Shown: positions 33,962-42,778 of the stretch, piece by piece
How positions within the stretch are numbered: the first letter of the stretch is position 1
Layout of the letters: the number at the start of each line of letters is the position of its first letter
Assembly: GCA_036501845.1 (NCBI GenBank)
Contig: DASXZO010000040.1
Location: 88,316 to 152,315 of the forward strand
Direction: 5' to 3'
Length of the DNA stretch: 64,000 nucleotides
Origin: JBBREP01 sp036501845
Lineage (GTDB): Bacteria > Actinomycetota > Acidimicrobiia > IMCC26256 > PALSA-610
Program-made: the position numbers and the translations under genes
Notes under the pieces: model-generated
What the model was told of the DNA's origin: nothing
The model's database searches: none
What the model saw: the letters and a program-made list of their open reading frames with translations, nothing else

Positions 33962-36028
33962 GTGACCAACGGAGCCACATTGTTCGACGAGCGCGACACC
34001 ATCACCGAACGCCGCGTTGCCGACGCAGCCTCGAGTGATCCCGACGCGCTGTTGCGCGGGCTCGACGAGAGTCAGCGCGCGGCCGTGATCCACGAGTCGG
34101 AGTTGCTCGCGGTGTCGGCTCCAGCCGGCTCGGGCAAGACGCGCACGCTCACGCGACGGATTGCGTGGCGCTGCGCCACTGGCCGAGCGTCGGCACCGCG
34201 CGTGCTTGCCGTCACCTTCACCCGCAAGGCCGCCGGCGAGCTTCGCTCGCGCCTCGCCGGCCCGCTCGGCTGCGGCGAAGTCACCGCGGGAACGTTCCAC
34301 TCGATCGCGCTGGCACAGTTGCGGCGCCGGGCCAGCGACCGCGGCAAGCCGTTCCCTGGCATCGTCGACCGCAAGGCGCAGTTGCTCGTGCCGGTGCTCG
34401 GGCTCGGGAAGGGCCCGGCGGCCACGGTCGCACTTCGCGAGCTCGCCGCCGAGATCGAATGGGCCAAGGCACGCGCGCTCACCGCCGACGCGTACGCCGC
34501 CGCGGCCGAGAGTGCGCAACGTCCGCTCCCCCGCCCTGCGGCCGAGATCGCCGACATCTACGCGCGGTACGAGAAAGCAAAACGCGCCAAGCAGCTCATC
34601 GACCTCGACGACGTGCTGTGGTGGTGCGCCGACACCTTCGAGCAGGATGCCGACTTCGCCGCCGGGCAACGCTTCCGTTTCCGGCATCTCTACGTCGACG
34701 AGTTCCAGGACATCACCCCGGCGCAGCTGCGAGTGCTGCGCGGCTGGCTGGGAACGCGCCGCGATCTCACGGCAGTGGGCGACGACGCGCAGGCCATCTA
34801 CGGCTTCGCGGGTGCGCAGCCCCATGCCCTCGATCGCTTCGAACGGCTCTTCCCGGGCGCGGCGCTGCTGCGGTTGTCCACGAACTACCGGTCGACACAG
34901 CCGATCGTCGTCGCCGCCGACACCGTGCTCGGCGGCGCCACCGCGCAACAGCGCCCCACGCCACGCGCGGCGCGTACCGACGGCGCATGGCCCACGGTGC
35001 GCGCCTACGACTACGAGCGCGGCGAGGCGCGGGGCGTCGCCACGGCGCTGCGCGCCGCGCACAATCAGGGCGTCGCATGGCGAGCGATGGCCGTGCTCTA
35101 CCGCACCAACGCACAGTCCGCAGAGTTCGAAACCGTGCTCGACAATGCAGGCATCCCTTTTCGCGTACGAGGCTCGAGCCGCTTCCTCGAGCGCCCTGAG
35201 GTGCGCGCGGTGCTCGACGACCTCCGCAAGATCGATCGGTCGGGCCGCCGACCACTGCGCGACCAGATCGACGACATCGCCGCGCTCACGGCTGAGCTCA
35301 ACGGCGAACAACGCGAGCACGTCGAAGCCGTCGTGCAGCTCGCACGCGAGTTCGTCGCCATGGACGGCGGCCAGGGCACGGTCGCCGGGTTCATGGCGTG
35401 GCTCAACACATCCACGCGTGGCGAAGGCCCGGTGAGCGGCGACGCGGTGGAGCTGAGCTCCTTCCACGCGGCCAAGGGTCTCGAATGGGATGTGGTGTTC
35501 GTAGTCGGCGTCGAGCAGGGGCTCGTGCCGATCAGCTACGCCCGCACCACCGAGGCGCGGTCCGAGGAGCAGCGGCTGCTGCACGTGGCGCTCTCGCGCG
35601 CGGCCACCGAGTTGCACGTGTCGTGGGCCCGCATGCGTGGTCGGCCGCGCAAGCCGTCGCCGTGGCTCGGCGACCTCGAAGAGTGCATCGCCACGCAGGG
35701 CGCGCCGAGCCGGCGTATGCAGGAACGCAACGATCCCAAGGCCAACGTCGCGCGCGCCAAGGCCACGCTCGCGGCGCACGCCAATGGTGCGCGTGCCGAC
35801 GCCGCGGTGCTCGACGCACTGAAGACGTGGCGCCGCAACCTCGCACGCGCCCACGACATCCCGGCCTTCACGATCTTCAACGACGCCACACTGATCGAGA
35901 TCGCCACCTTGCTGCCGAAGAACCGCACCTCGTTGCTCGACGTGCGCGGCGTCGGCCCCGCCAAGATCGAGCGCTACGCAAAGGAGGTGCTCGAGATCGT
36001 GGGGAGCGGAGGCGCGACGGCCTCATGA
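33962..36028 (+). CDS. UvrD/Rep-family superfamily I DNA helicase with C-terminal HRDC-like domain
   Basis: The product has 688 residues from GTG 33962 (VTNGATLFDERDTIT). Helicase motifs in order are VSAPAGSGKTRTLTRR (Walker A), VLAVTFTRKAAGELRSR (Ia), LYVDEFQDITPAQ (II), VGDDAQAIYGFAGA (III), LSTNYRS (IV), SSFHAAKGLEWDVVFVVG (V) and LLHVALSRA (VI). The last 75 residues (WRRNLARAHDIPAFTIFNDA, then LLDVRGVGPAKIERY) form an HRDC-like domain, as in actinobacterial UvrD2. It unwinds DNA in repair or replication. The frame runs upstream through the RNA gene, but that part has no helicase similarity. Confidence 0.93.
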   Translation: MTNGATLFDERDTITERRVADAASSDPDALLRGLDESQRAAVIHESELLAVSAPAGSGKTRTLTRRIAWRCATGRASAPRVLAVTFTRKAAGELRSRLAGPLGCGEVTAGTFHSIALAQLRRRASDRGKPFPGIVDRKAQLLVPVLGLGKGPAATVALRELAAEIEWAKARALTADAYAAAAESAQRPLPRPAAEIADIYARYEKAKRAKQLIDLDDVLWWCADTFEQDADFAAGQRFRFRHLYVDEFQDITPAQLRVLRGWLGTRRDLTAVGDDAQAIYGFAGAQPHALDRFERLFPGAALLRLSTNYRSTQPIVVAADTVLGGATAQQRPTPRAARTDGAWPTVRAYDYERGEARGVATALRAAHNQGVAWRAMAVLYRTNAQSAEFETVLDNAGIPFRVRGSSRFLERPEVRAVLDDLRKIDRSGRRPLRDQIDDIAALTAELNGEQREHVEAVVQLAREFVAMDGGQGTVAGFMAWLNTSTRGEGPVSGDAVELSSFHAAKGLEWDVVFVVGVEQGLVPISYARTTEARSEEQRLLHVALSRAATELHVSWARMRGRPRKPSPWLGDLEECIATQGAPSRRMQERNDPKANVARAKATLAAHANGARADAAVLDALKTWRRNLARAHDIPAFTIFNDATLIEIATLLPKNRTSLLDVRGVGPAKIERYAKEVLEIVGSGGATAS

Positions 36029-36042
36029 TCGGATCGCACGCG

Positions 36043-36048
36043 TAGGGT
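36043..36048 (+). promoter_or_regulatory. -10 element TAGGGT, leaderless geometry
   Basis: TAGGGT lies 6 nt before the GTG at 36055, without a Shine-Dalgarno sequence, in the 26-bp spacer after the helicase stop. The decarboxylase gene therefore probably has its own leaderless transcript. Confidence 0.45.
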
Positions 36049-36054
36049 CGGCAT

Positions 36055-37422
36055 GTGCACCACTTCGACGACACCACCGAGGATCTCGCTCGTCGTGTCT
36101 TCGAATACACCGCGGAACGGCTGCACCTCGATCCGGTGCCGCTCGATCACGGTGTCTCGCCATCGCGCCTCGACGCCGACGCGCCGTCGCTGATCGACGA
36201 GCACGGTCATTCGCCGGCCGAGGTGATGGACCAGTTCGTGAACGTGCTGGCGCCGGCGGTGATCTCCAGCGACAGCCCGCGCTTCTTGTCGTTCATCCCG
36301 GCCGCGCCCACCAAGGCGTCACTGCTGTTCGACATGGTGGTGTCGTGCTCGTCGTTGTCGGGGATCTCGTGGCTCGAGGCCGCTGGTGCGGTGCACGCCG
36401 AGAACCAGGTGTTGCGGTTCCTGGCCGACCTCGCAGGGCTGCCCGAGGGCGCGGGCGGATGCTTCGTGTCTGGTGGTTCGGCGGCCAACCTGTCGGCGCT
36501 GGTGACGGCACGCGATACGGCGCGTCGTGCACGCGGCCGCGTCGGCGGCGCCGCGCCGGGGCGGCGCGGACGTATTGCGGCGAGCGAGCAGGCGCACTCG
36601 TCGGTGAAGAACACCGCGAACATCATCGACGCCGACATCCTCGCGGTTCCCACCGGAGCCGACGACCGGCTCACCGGCGGCGCGCTGCGTGCCGCGCTCG
36701 AGCGCGATCCCGATCCCGAGTCGGTGTTCGCGATCGTCGCTACGGGTGGCACCACGAACGCCGGCATCGTCGACGATCTGCGCGGCGTGGGCGATGTCGC
36801 TCGTGACCGCGGTATCTGGTTCCACGCCGACTGCGCATACGGCGGCGCCGCGCTGCTCGCGCCGAGTGTGCGGACACGCTTCGACGGCATCGAACTCGTC
36901 GACTCGTTCGTGGTCGATCCGCACAAGTTCCTGTTCGCGCCGTTCGACTCGGCCGCGCTCCTCTACCGCACGCCGGAACTCGCCCGCGCCGTGCATACGC
37001 AGGACGCGTCGTACCTCGACGTGATCCACGACCGCGAGGAATGGAACCCCACCGATTACGCCTACCACCTCACCCGTCGCGCCCGCGGCCTGCCGTTGTG
37101 GTGCTCGCTCGCAGTGCACGGTTGGGGCGCGTATCGAGACGCGATCGAGCAGGTGCTGGCGACCACACGTGCGGCGGCAGCCCGCATCGACGCCGCGCCG
37201 CACGTGGAGCTCGTGCGCGAGCCCGAGCTCACCGTGGTGCTGTTCCGGCGGCTCGGTTGGGACGACGCGCGTTACGAGCAATGGTCGGCACAATTGCTCG
37301 CCGACCAGATCGCGTTCGTCACACCGTCGAAATGGCGCGGCGCCACGGTCGCGCGCCTCGCGTTCCTGCACCCCGACACACCCATCGAGCTCGTCGACGA
37401 GATCCTCGCCTCGATGGAGTGA
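36055..37422 (+). CDS. PLP-dependent amino-acid decarboxylase (group II)
   Basis: The product has 455 residues. PRFLSFIPAAPTKASLLFD and GCFVSGGSAANLSALVTARD are the substrate and PLP-phosphate regions. VATGGTTNAGIVDDL and WFHADCAYGGAALLAP carry the Asp that contacts the PLP nitrogen. The PLP-binding Lys is in SFVVDPHKFLFAP at about residue 291. It belongs to the glutamate/aromatic-L-amino-acid decarboxylase fold; which amino acid is used cannot be told. An ATG at 36053 is out of frame, so GTG 36055 is the start. Confidence 0.92.
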   Translation: MHHFDDTTEDLARRVFEYTAERLHLDPVPLDHGVSPSRLDADAPSLIDEHGHSPAEVMDQFVNVLAPAVISSDSPRFLSFIPAAPTKASLLFDMVVSCSSLSGISWLEAAGAVHAENQVLRFLADLAGLPEGAGGCFVSGGSAANLSALVTARDTARRARGRVGGAAPGRRGRIAASEQAHSSVKNTANIIDADILAVPTGADDRLTGGALRAALERDPDPESVFAIVATGGTTNAGIVDDLRGVGDVARDRGIWFHADCAYGGAALLAPSVRTRFDGIELVDSFVVDPHKFLFAPFDSAALLYRTPELARAVHTQDASYLDVIHDREEWNPTDYAYHLTRRARGLPLWCSLAVHGWGAYRDAIEQVLATTRAAAARIDAAPHVELVREPELTVVLFRRLGWDDARYEQWSAQLLADQIAFVTPSKWRGATVARLAFLHPDTPIELVDEILASME

Positions 37423-37450
37423 CGGTCGCGCCGACCGGTGCTCCACCGGT

Positions 37451-37960
37451 TCAGCACGCGCCCCACAGGCCGCGGTGGGCGCGTTCGGCGTCGAGTTCGG
37501 CGGCGAGCATCGCCCGCGCGTGCACGCCGTTCGGCGGGATGATGAGCAGCCGGCCGTAGCCGAGGCGGAGCAGCACGTCGTCGAAGCGTTGCCCGTCGAG
37601 GTAGATGTACGCGAGCAGGCGCCCGTACTTGTCGCGCGTCACCTGATCGAGTTCGAGTCGGACCGTGCGGCCGACGAGTGCGTGCTGCGTGTAGCGCGAT
37701 GCCTCGGGGCCGTAGCACTGCACCGGCGTGCCCGGCTTGTGCGTCTCGGGTGTGTCGACACCGAGGATGCGCACCTTGTCGCTGCGCCCGTTGGCGTAAC
37801 GGACCACCACGGTGTCGCCGTCGACGTCGCGCGTCACTACCGCGTCGTAGTGCGCCGGCCCCGCCCGCAACGCGTCGCACCCCGCCAACGTGAACGCGCT
37901 GCACGCGACGAGGGCGAGCACGCAGCACGCGAACCCGGCCCGGCATCGCGCCCGGACCAT
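37451..37960 (-). CDS. Secreted or lipid-anchored thermonuclease-like protein (SNase domain)
   Basis: The product has 169 residues from ATG 37960. The N terminus MVRARCRAGFACCVLALVAC ends in a lipobox-like LVAC or LAGC (FTLAGCDAL), so it is probably a lipoprotein. The nuclease domain has DVDGDTVVVRYANG, VRILGVDTPETHKPG (catalytic Arg and Glu) and DKYGRLLAYIYLDG (second Arg), matching staphylococcal nuclease. It would cut DNA or RNA outside the membrane. It is convergent to the decarboxylase gene. Confidence 0.9.
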   Translation of the reverse strand: MVRARCRAGFACCVLALVACSAFTLAGCDALRAGPAHYDAVVTRDVDGDTVVVRYANGRSDKVRILGVDTPETHKPGTPVQCYGPEASRYTQHALVGRTVRLELDQVTRDKYGRLLAYIYLDGQRFDDVLLRLGYGRLLIIPPNGVHARAMLAAELDAERAHRGLWGAC

Positions 37961-38079
37961 CGACGAGCATCGTATGGACGCGGTGCGACACCGCCGGGAA
38001 AAGCACATCGGCCCTGGTCACAGCGTTGTCGCAACCCCATGTGATGGTGACGGAGTCCCCGACACAGAAGGTCTGTCTC

Positions 38080-39351
38080 ATGACCGGCATCACCATCGCC
38101 CTTATCTTCGTGGCCACCCTGGCCGTGCTCGCTGCGGTCGCGCTGGGCGCCGTTCTCGCCCGCCGGCCGCAGCAGCCGGGTGCGCTCGCGGCCCGGCCCG
38201 ACGACGCGCCGGGCACGCTCGGCGAAGCCCAGGTCGACACCGTCGACACGGTCGACACGGTCCAGGCGATCGTCGATGCAGCCGTCGACCAGATGCTCGA
38301 CCGCCAGCTCAGCCTGCTCGCCGACGAGCGGGCGCAGGGCAACGCCGAGATGCGCCGGGCCGTCGAAGAGGTCGTCGGTCGCACCAAGACGATGTTCGAG
38401 GGCGAGCGCACCATCGGCACCACGGAGCTCGACGCCCGCAAGTCGATGATCGACCAGTCGCTCCAGGCGATCAACACGCGCATGGCGGAGTTCGAACGGA
38501 CGGTGCACGACATCGACGGCCGCAGCGCGCAGCGCTTGGGCGCGCTCGCCACGAGTGTCGCGAGCCTCAACAACACCACCGAGCACCTGCGCGACGCGCT
38601 CGCCAACAGCCGCGTCCGTGGTCAGTGGGGTGAGCGCATGGCCGACGACGTGCTGCGCCTGGCCGGTTTCGTCGAAGGCATCAACTACCACCGCAACCGG
38701 CGCATCGAGGCGGGAACGATTCCCGACTACACGTTCCTGCTCCCGGGCGACCTCGTGATGCACATGGACGTGAAGTTCCCGCTCGAGAACTACGTGCACT
38801 GCCTCGACGCCGACAACGACCTCGAGCGCGAGCGGCACCGCCGGGCGTTCCTCACCGACGTGCGGGCACGCGTGAAGGAGCTCACGGGCCGCGGCTACCT
38901 GTCCGACCAGAACTCCACGGTCGACTGCCTACTGATGTTCGTGCCCAACGAGCAGGTACTCGGCTTCGTGCAGGAACACGACGACGCCCTGCTCGAGGAG
39001 GCACTGCGCAACCGCATCGTGATCTGTTCGCCGCTCACACTGTTCGCGGTGCTGCGGGTGGTGCGCCAGGCGGTCGACAACTTCCGGCTCGAGCGCACCG
39101 CCAACGAGATCCTGCAGCTGCTCGGTCAGTTCAGCGACCAGTGGGACAAGTTCGGCGAGAAGCTCGACAAGCTGTCCCGCTCGTTCGCCACGGCGCAGAA
39201 GGATCTCGACGAGGTGCGCACCACGCGCAGCCGCGCGTTGCAGCGCCCGCTCGACCGCATCGCCGCGCTGCGGGCGTCGGTCGACGAGCTCGAAGCGGGC
39301 GAGTCGCCGAGCAGCGGGTTACCCGGGCCCACCCTCGTGCTCGAAGCCTGA
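38080..39351 (+). CDS. rmuC: DNA recombination protein RmuC
   Basis: The product has 423 residues from ATG 38080 (MTGITIALIFVATLAVLAAV), with one N-terminal membrane helix. A short VDTVDTVDTV run leads into a coiled coil (residues 80-180). The RmuC domain follows: NSRVRGQWGERMADDVLRLAG, NYHRNRRIEAGTIPDYTFLL, MHMDVKFPLENYVHC and TVDCLLMFVPNEQVLGF. RmuC is thought to limit DNA inversions through its nuclease-like domain. An upstream ATG (38044) would add residues before the membrane helix and fits less well. Confidence 0.93.
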   Translation: MTGITIALIFVATLAVLAAVALGAVLARRPQQPGALAARPDDAPGTLGEAQVDTVDTVDTVQAIVDAAVDQMLDRQLSLLADERAQGNAEMRRAVEEVVGRTKTMFEGERTIGTTELDARKSMIDQSLQAINTRMAEFERTVHDIDGRSAQRLGALATSVASLNNTTEHLRDALANSRVRGQWGERMADDVLRLAGFVEGINYHRNRRIEAGTIPDYTFLLPGDLVMHMDVKFPLENYVHCLDADNDLERERHRRAFLTDVRARVKELTGRGYLSDQNSTVDCLLMFVPNEQVLGFVQEHDDALLEEALRNRIVICSPLTLFAVLRVVRQAVDNFRLERTANEILQLLGQFSDQWDKFGEKLDKLSRSFATAQKDLDEVRTTRSRALQRPLDRIAALRASVDELEAGESPSSGLPGPTLVLEA

Positions 39352-39376
39352 CGCGCAAGCCGTTAAGTTCCGCCCA

Positions 39377-39465
39377 GCCGAGCGACTGCGCACCACGATC
39401 GTCAAGCAGCGACAGCGGAGCGAGGGAAGGCCCACCGGCCCGTGAGCGAAGCGAACAGGAGGTAA
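39377..39465 (+). promoter_or_regulatory. 89-nt upstream element, copy 3, with mini-ORF MSEANRR
   Basis: It aligns without gaps to the copies at 15017 and 31660. The mini-ORF GTG-AGC-GAA-GCG-AAC-AGG-AGG-TAA (39442-39465) ends 3 nt before the purK ATG. Its last codons form AGGAGGTAAG, the best Shine-Dalgarno of the three. The stretch GGAGCGAGGGAAGGCCCACC is identical to copy 2. Confidence 0.82.
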
Positions 39466-39468
39466 GGC

Positions 39469-40584
39469 ATGCGGGACGGACCTCTGATCGCGGTGCTGGG
39501 GGGCGGGCAGCTGGGGCGCATGCTCGGGCTCGCGGGCATACCGATGCACCTGCGGTTCCGCTTCCTCGATCCCTCCCCTGACGCGTGCGCGGCGGCCGTC
39601 GGCGAGCTGGTGGTGGGCGCGCTCGACGACCTCGACGCGGTCGACGCCACGATCAAAGGAGCCGACGCCGTCACCTACGAATGGGAGGGCGTGCCGGCGG
39701 CCACGATCGAGCATGTGGTGGCGCAGGGCGGCCGGGTTGCGCCGAACGCCCGGGCCCTCGCCGCGAGCCAGGACCGGCTGCACGAGAAGGAACTGTTCCG
39801 GTCGCTGGGCATCGCCACCGCGCCCTACGCCACCGTCGACAGCCGCGACGACCTCGAGCGGGCGGTCGCAACGGTGGGTGTGCCGGCAATCTTGAAGACC
39901 CGGCGGGGCGGCTACGACGGCAAAGGCCAGGTGCGCCTCGCAGGTGCAGGCGACATCGAGCGGGCGTGGGCCGAGCTCGGTGGCGTGCCGCTGCTCCTCG
40001 AAGGATTCGTACCGTTCCAACGAGAGCTGTCGGTGCTGGCGTGCCGGGCGCGCGACGGCAGCACCGCGTGCTGGCCGCTGGTCGAGAACACGCACCGCAG
40101 CGGCATCCTCGCCCGCACGCTGGCGCCGGCACCGTCGCTGGCGCCGGCGGTGCAGCAGGCGGGTGAGGCGCTCGTGCGCGCGCTGCTCGACTCGCTCGAT
40201 TACGTGGGCGTCGTGTGCATCGAGCTGTTCGACGTCGACGGCGAGCTCGTGGCCAACGAGTTCGCACCGCGGGTGCACAACTCGGGCCACTACACGATCG
40301 AGGGCGCGCAGACGAGCCAGTTCGAAAATCACCTGCGCGCGCTGCTCGATCTGCCGTTGGGTTCCACTGCGCCGCGCGGGCCGAGCGCGATGTTGAACTG
40401 CGTCGGTGCGCTCCCCGACCGTGCGGCAGTGCTGGCGGTGCCGGGCGCGCACCTGCACGACTACGCCAAGGAGCCGCGTGCCGGGCGCAAGGTCGGCCAC
40501 GTCACCGTCACGGCCGAGTCAGTCGAAGCGCGCGACAACGCCGTCGCCCACCTCACCCCCCACATCCCGTTCGTGGTGCAGTAG
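39469..40584 (+). CDS. purK: N5-carboxyaminoimidazole ribonucleotide synthase
   Basis: The product has 371 residues. PLIAVLGGGQLGRMLGLAG is the PurK start. The ATP-grasp domain has ILKTRRGGYDGKGQVRL, LLLEGFVPFQRELSVLACR and VNEFAPRVHNSGHYT-like family segments (seen as LVANEFAPRVHNSGHYTIEG). It carboxylates AIR with ATP and bicarbonate in purine synthesis. No purE is adjacent in this window. The start follows copy 3 of the 89-nt element by 3 nt, and a terminator follows its stop. Confidence 0.95.
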   Translation: MRDGPLIAVLGGGQLGRMLGLAGIPMHLRFRFLDPSPDACAAAVGELVVGALDDLDAVDATIKGADAVTYEWEGVPAATIEHVVAQGGRVAPNARALAASQDRLHEKELFRSLGIATAPYATVDSRDDLERAVATVGVPAILKTRRGGYDGKGQVRLAGAGDIERAWAELGGVPLLLEGFVPFQRELSVLACRARDGSTACWPLVENTHRSGILARTLAPAPSLAPAVQQAGEALVRALLDSLDYVGVVCIELFDVDGELVANEFAPRVHNSGHYTIEGAQTSQFENHLRALLDLPLGSTAPRGPSAMLNCVGALPDRAAVLAVPGAHLHDYAKEPRAGRKVGHVTVTAESVEARDNAVAHLTPHIPFVVQ

Positions 40585-40605
40585 CCCCGTTCCTTCGGGC
40601 TTTTT
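40583..40605 (+). terminator. Intrinsic terminator of purK
   Basis: AGCCC (40583-40587) and GGGCT (40597-40601) form a 5-bp stem with a 9-nt loop, followed by a T run (40602-40605). The stem begins inside the purK stop codon. It is the only clear hairpin plus T-tract terminator in the window. Confidence 0.75.
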
Positions 40606-40624
40606 GCACCCAGAACGTGGTTGG

Positions 40625-41773
40625 TCAGGCGATCGCACCCGACTGTTTCAGCTTGTCGACAGCGGCGTCGTCGAAGCCCCAGTCGCGCATGATCTCGTCG
40701 GTCTGTTCACCTGGCCACGGCGAGGGCCGGTCGATGCTTCCGGGCGTGCGCGAGAAGCGCGGCGCGGGTGCGGGTTGAGCGATGCCGTCGAGCTCGACGA
40801 TCGTGCCGCGGGCGCGCATGTGCTCGTCCTGCGCGGCCTCGCTCAGCGTGAGCACCGGTGCGTAGCAAGCGTCGGTGCCGCGCAGGATCGCGTCCCACTC
40901 GTCGCGCGTCTTGGTCTTGAACACCTCGGTGAACTTCACGCGCCACGCGTCCCAGCCCGAGCGGTCCATCTGCGGCGGCAGGCCTGTGTCGGCGAGCCCG
41001 GTGCGCTGCAACATCTCCGCATAGAACTGGGGCTCGAGCGAGCCGAGCGCGATGAACTTGCCGTCGGCGGTCTCATACGTGTCGTAGAACGGCGCGCCGG
41101 TGTCGAGGAAGTTCGTGCCCACGTGGTCTTCGTCGAACGCTCCGAGGGCACGGAAGCCCCACGTCATGGCGTTGAGGATCGCGGTGCCGTCGACCATGGC
41201 CACATCGACCACCTGGCCCTTGCCCGACTGGCGGGCCTCGAGGATGCCGCACACGATGCCGAGCACCATGAACATGCCGCCGCCACCGAAGTCGCCGACG
41301 AGGTTCATCGGCGGCGTCGGCTTGCCGCCGGCCCGACCGAAGTGCGCGAGCGCGCCGGCGAGCGCGATGTAATTGATGTCGTGGCCCGCGGCCTGGGCCA
41401 TCGGACCGTCTTGGCCCCAACCTGTCATGCGCGCGTACACGAGCCTCGGGTTGCGAGCGAGGCACACGTCGGGGCCGATGCCGAGCCGATCGGTGACGCC
41501 CGGGCGGAAACCTTCGAACAGCGCGTCGGCCTTCTCGACGAGCTGCAGCACCGTCTCGACACCTTCGGGGTTCTTGAGGTCGACGCCCACCGAGCGCCGG
41601 CCGCGGTAGAGCGCATCGACGTTCTTGCGGCCGAAATTGTTCGGGTCCACCTGCTGCGCCCGGTCGACCCGCACCACATCGGCACCGAGGTCCGACAGCA
41701 CCATGCCCGCGAACGGGCCCGGCCCGATCCCCGCGATCTCGACGATCTTCACACCTGACAACGGCCCGCTCAC
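40625..41773 (-). CDS. Class III CoA-transferase family protein (alpha-methylacyl-CoA racemase-like)
   Basis: The product has 382 residues. LSGVKIVEIAGIGPGPFAGM is the CaiB/BaiF N terminus. MTGWGQDGPMAQAAGHDINY holds the His, and LVGDFGGGGMFMVLGI the Asp, that act as the acid/base pair in alpha-methylacyl-CoA racemases; EAAQDEHMRARGTIVEL follows. It most likely racemises 2-methylacyl-CoA thioesters for beta-oxidation; a CoA-transferase role is the alternative. Confidence 0.9.
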   Translation of the reverse strand: MSGPLSGVKIVEIAGIGPGPFAGMVLSDLGADVVRVDRAQQVDPNNFGRKNVDALYRGRRSVGVDLKNPEGVETVLQLVEKADALFEGFRPGVTDRLGIGPDVCLARNPRLVYARMTGWGQDGPMAQAAGHDINYIALAGALAHFGRAGGKPTPPMNLVGDFGGGGMFMVLGIVCGILEARQSGKGQVVDVAMVDGTAILNAMTWGFRALGAFDEDHVGTNFLDTGAPFYDTYETADGKFIALGSLEPQFYAEMLQRTGLADTGLPPQMDRSGWDAWRVKFTEVFKTKTRDEWDAILRGTDACYAPVLTLSEAAQDEHMRARGTIVELDGIAQPAPAPRFSRTPGSIDRPSPWPGEQTDEIMRDWGFDDAAVDKLKQSGAIA

Positions 41774-41819
41774 GCGTGCCCCTCCTTGGTCGGACGACAG
41801 CGGCGCACGCTACGGCGAG

Positions 41820-42749
41820 TCAGAAGTTGAGCGGTAAACCGCCGCGTGGATAGTCGAAGCTGATGAGCCGGCCGGTTGCCGAACAGGTGACGAACGCGGT
41901 CTTCAGGTCGGGCCCGCCGAAGCACACGTTCGTGGTCATCAGGTCGCCGGTCATCCACTGTTCGAGCAGCGTGCCGTCGGGCGCGATCACCGACACGGCG
42001 CCGGTCACGAGCGTGGCGACCACCACGTTGCCGTCGGCGTCCATCCCGAGCGAGTCGAGCAACTGCATCCCTTCGAAGCCGTGGAGCAACCCTCCGCCGG
42101 GGCCGGGCACGATCGCCGACGTGTCGAGCTGGCCCGGCGCGGTCACGTCCCACACCCGCACCCGGCCGGTGTGGGTCTCGGCAACGTAAAGGCGCGAACT
42201 GTCGGGCGCGAGGCCGATGCCGTTCGGCGCGTCGAGTGGGAACAGCACCTCGCGGATCGACGAGCCGTCGGGCTGCGCGTAGTACACGCCACCGAGATGG
42301 TGCACACGCCCGTCGTGGCGCCCGTGGTCGGTGAACCACATGCCGCCTTCACGGTCGAACACGATGTCGTTCGGTCCGATCAGCGGATTGCCGTCGCACT
42401 CGCGGTAGAGGACGCGCACCTCGCCAGTGGCGAGATCGACGCGCTCGATGCGGCCGCCCGAGTGGTGCGCGGGCAGGTTCATGCCTGTAATGCGCATCGG
42501 CCCGATCTCCACCCAGTCCCAACCACCTGAGTTGCACACGTAGAGCGCGCCGTCGGGCCCGATCGCCTGGCCGTTCGGGCTGCCCCCGTTGTCGGACACC
42601 TTCGACTTGGTGCCGTCGGGCGCCACCCGAGTGACGCATTCGCCGCCCAGCTCCACGACGAGCACGGAACCGTCGTCGCACCACACCGGCCCTTCTGGGA
42701 AGAACAGGCCGTCGGTGACGTCGTTGGTGCTGGGCGTGATCGTCTGCAT
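41820..42749 (-). CDS. SMP-30/gluconolactonase family protein
   Basis: The product has 309 residues. It has the six-bladed propeller pattern with FFPEGPVWCDDGSVLVVELG (metal Glu), GPNDIVFDREGGMWFTDHGR (Asn and Asp ligands), LDAPNGIGLAPDSSRLYVAE and GMDADGNVVVATL. It probably hydrolyses a sugar lactone or other ester; substrate unknown. No signal peptide is seen. It is divergent from the CrtC-like gene with only 29 bp between the starts. Confidence 0.9.
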   Translation of the reverse strand: MQTITPSTNDVTDGLFFPEGPVWCDDGSVLVVELGGECVTRVAPDGTKSKVSDNGGSPNGQAIGPDGALYVCNSGGWDWVEIGPMRITGMNLPAHHSGGRIERVDLATGEVRVLYRECDGNPLIGPNDIVFDREGGMWFTDHGRHDGRVHHLGGVYYAQPDGSSIREVLFPLDAPNGIGLAPDSSRLYVAETHTGRVRVWDVTAPGQLDTSAIVPGPGGGLLHGFEGMQLLDSLGMDADGNVVVATLVTGAVSVIAPDGTLLEQWMTGDLMTTNVCFGGPDLKTAFVTCSATGRLISFDYPRGGLPLNF

Positions 42750-42767
42750 GCCCTGCAGGCCAGCACG

Positions 42768-42773
42768 TACCCT
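42768..42773 (+). promoter_or_regulatory. -10 element TACCCT, leaderless geometry
   Basis: TACCCT lies 5 nt before the ATG at 42779, within the 29-bp divergent spacer, and no Shine-Dalgarno sequence is present. The transcript would begin at the start codon. Confidence 0.45.
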
Positions 42774-42778
42774 TCGGC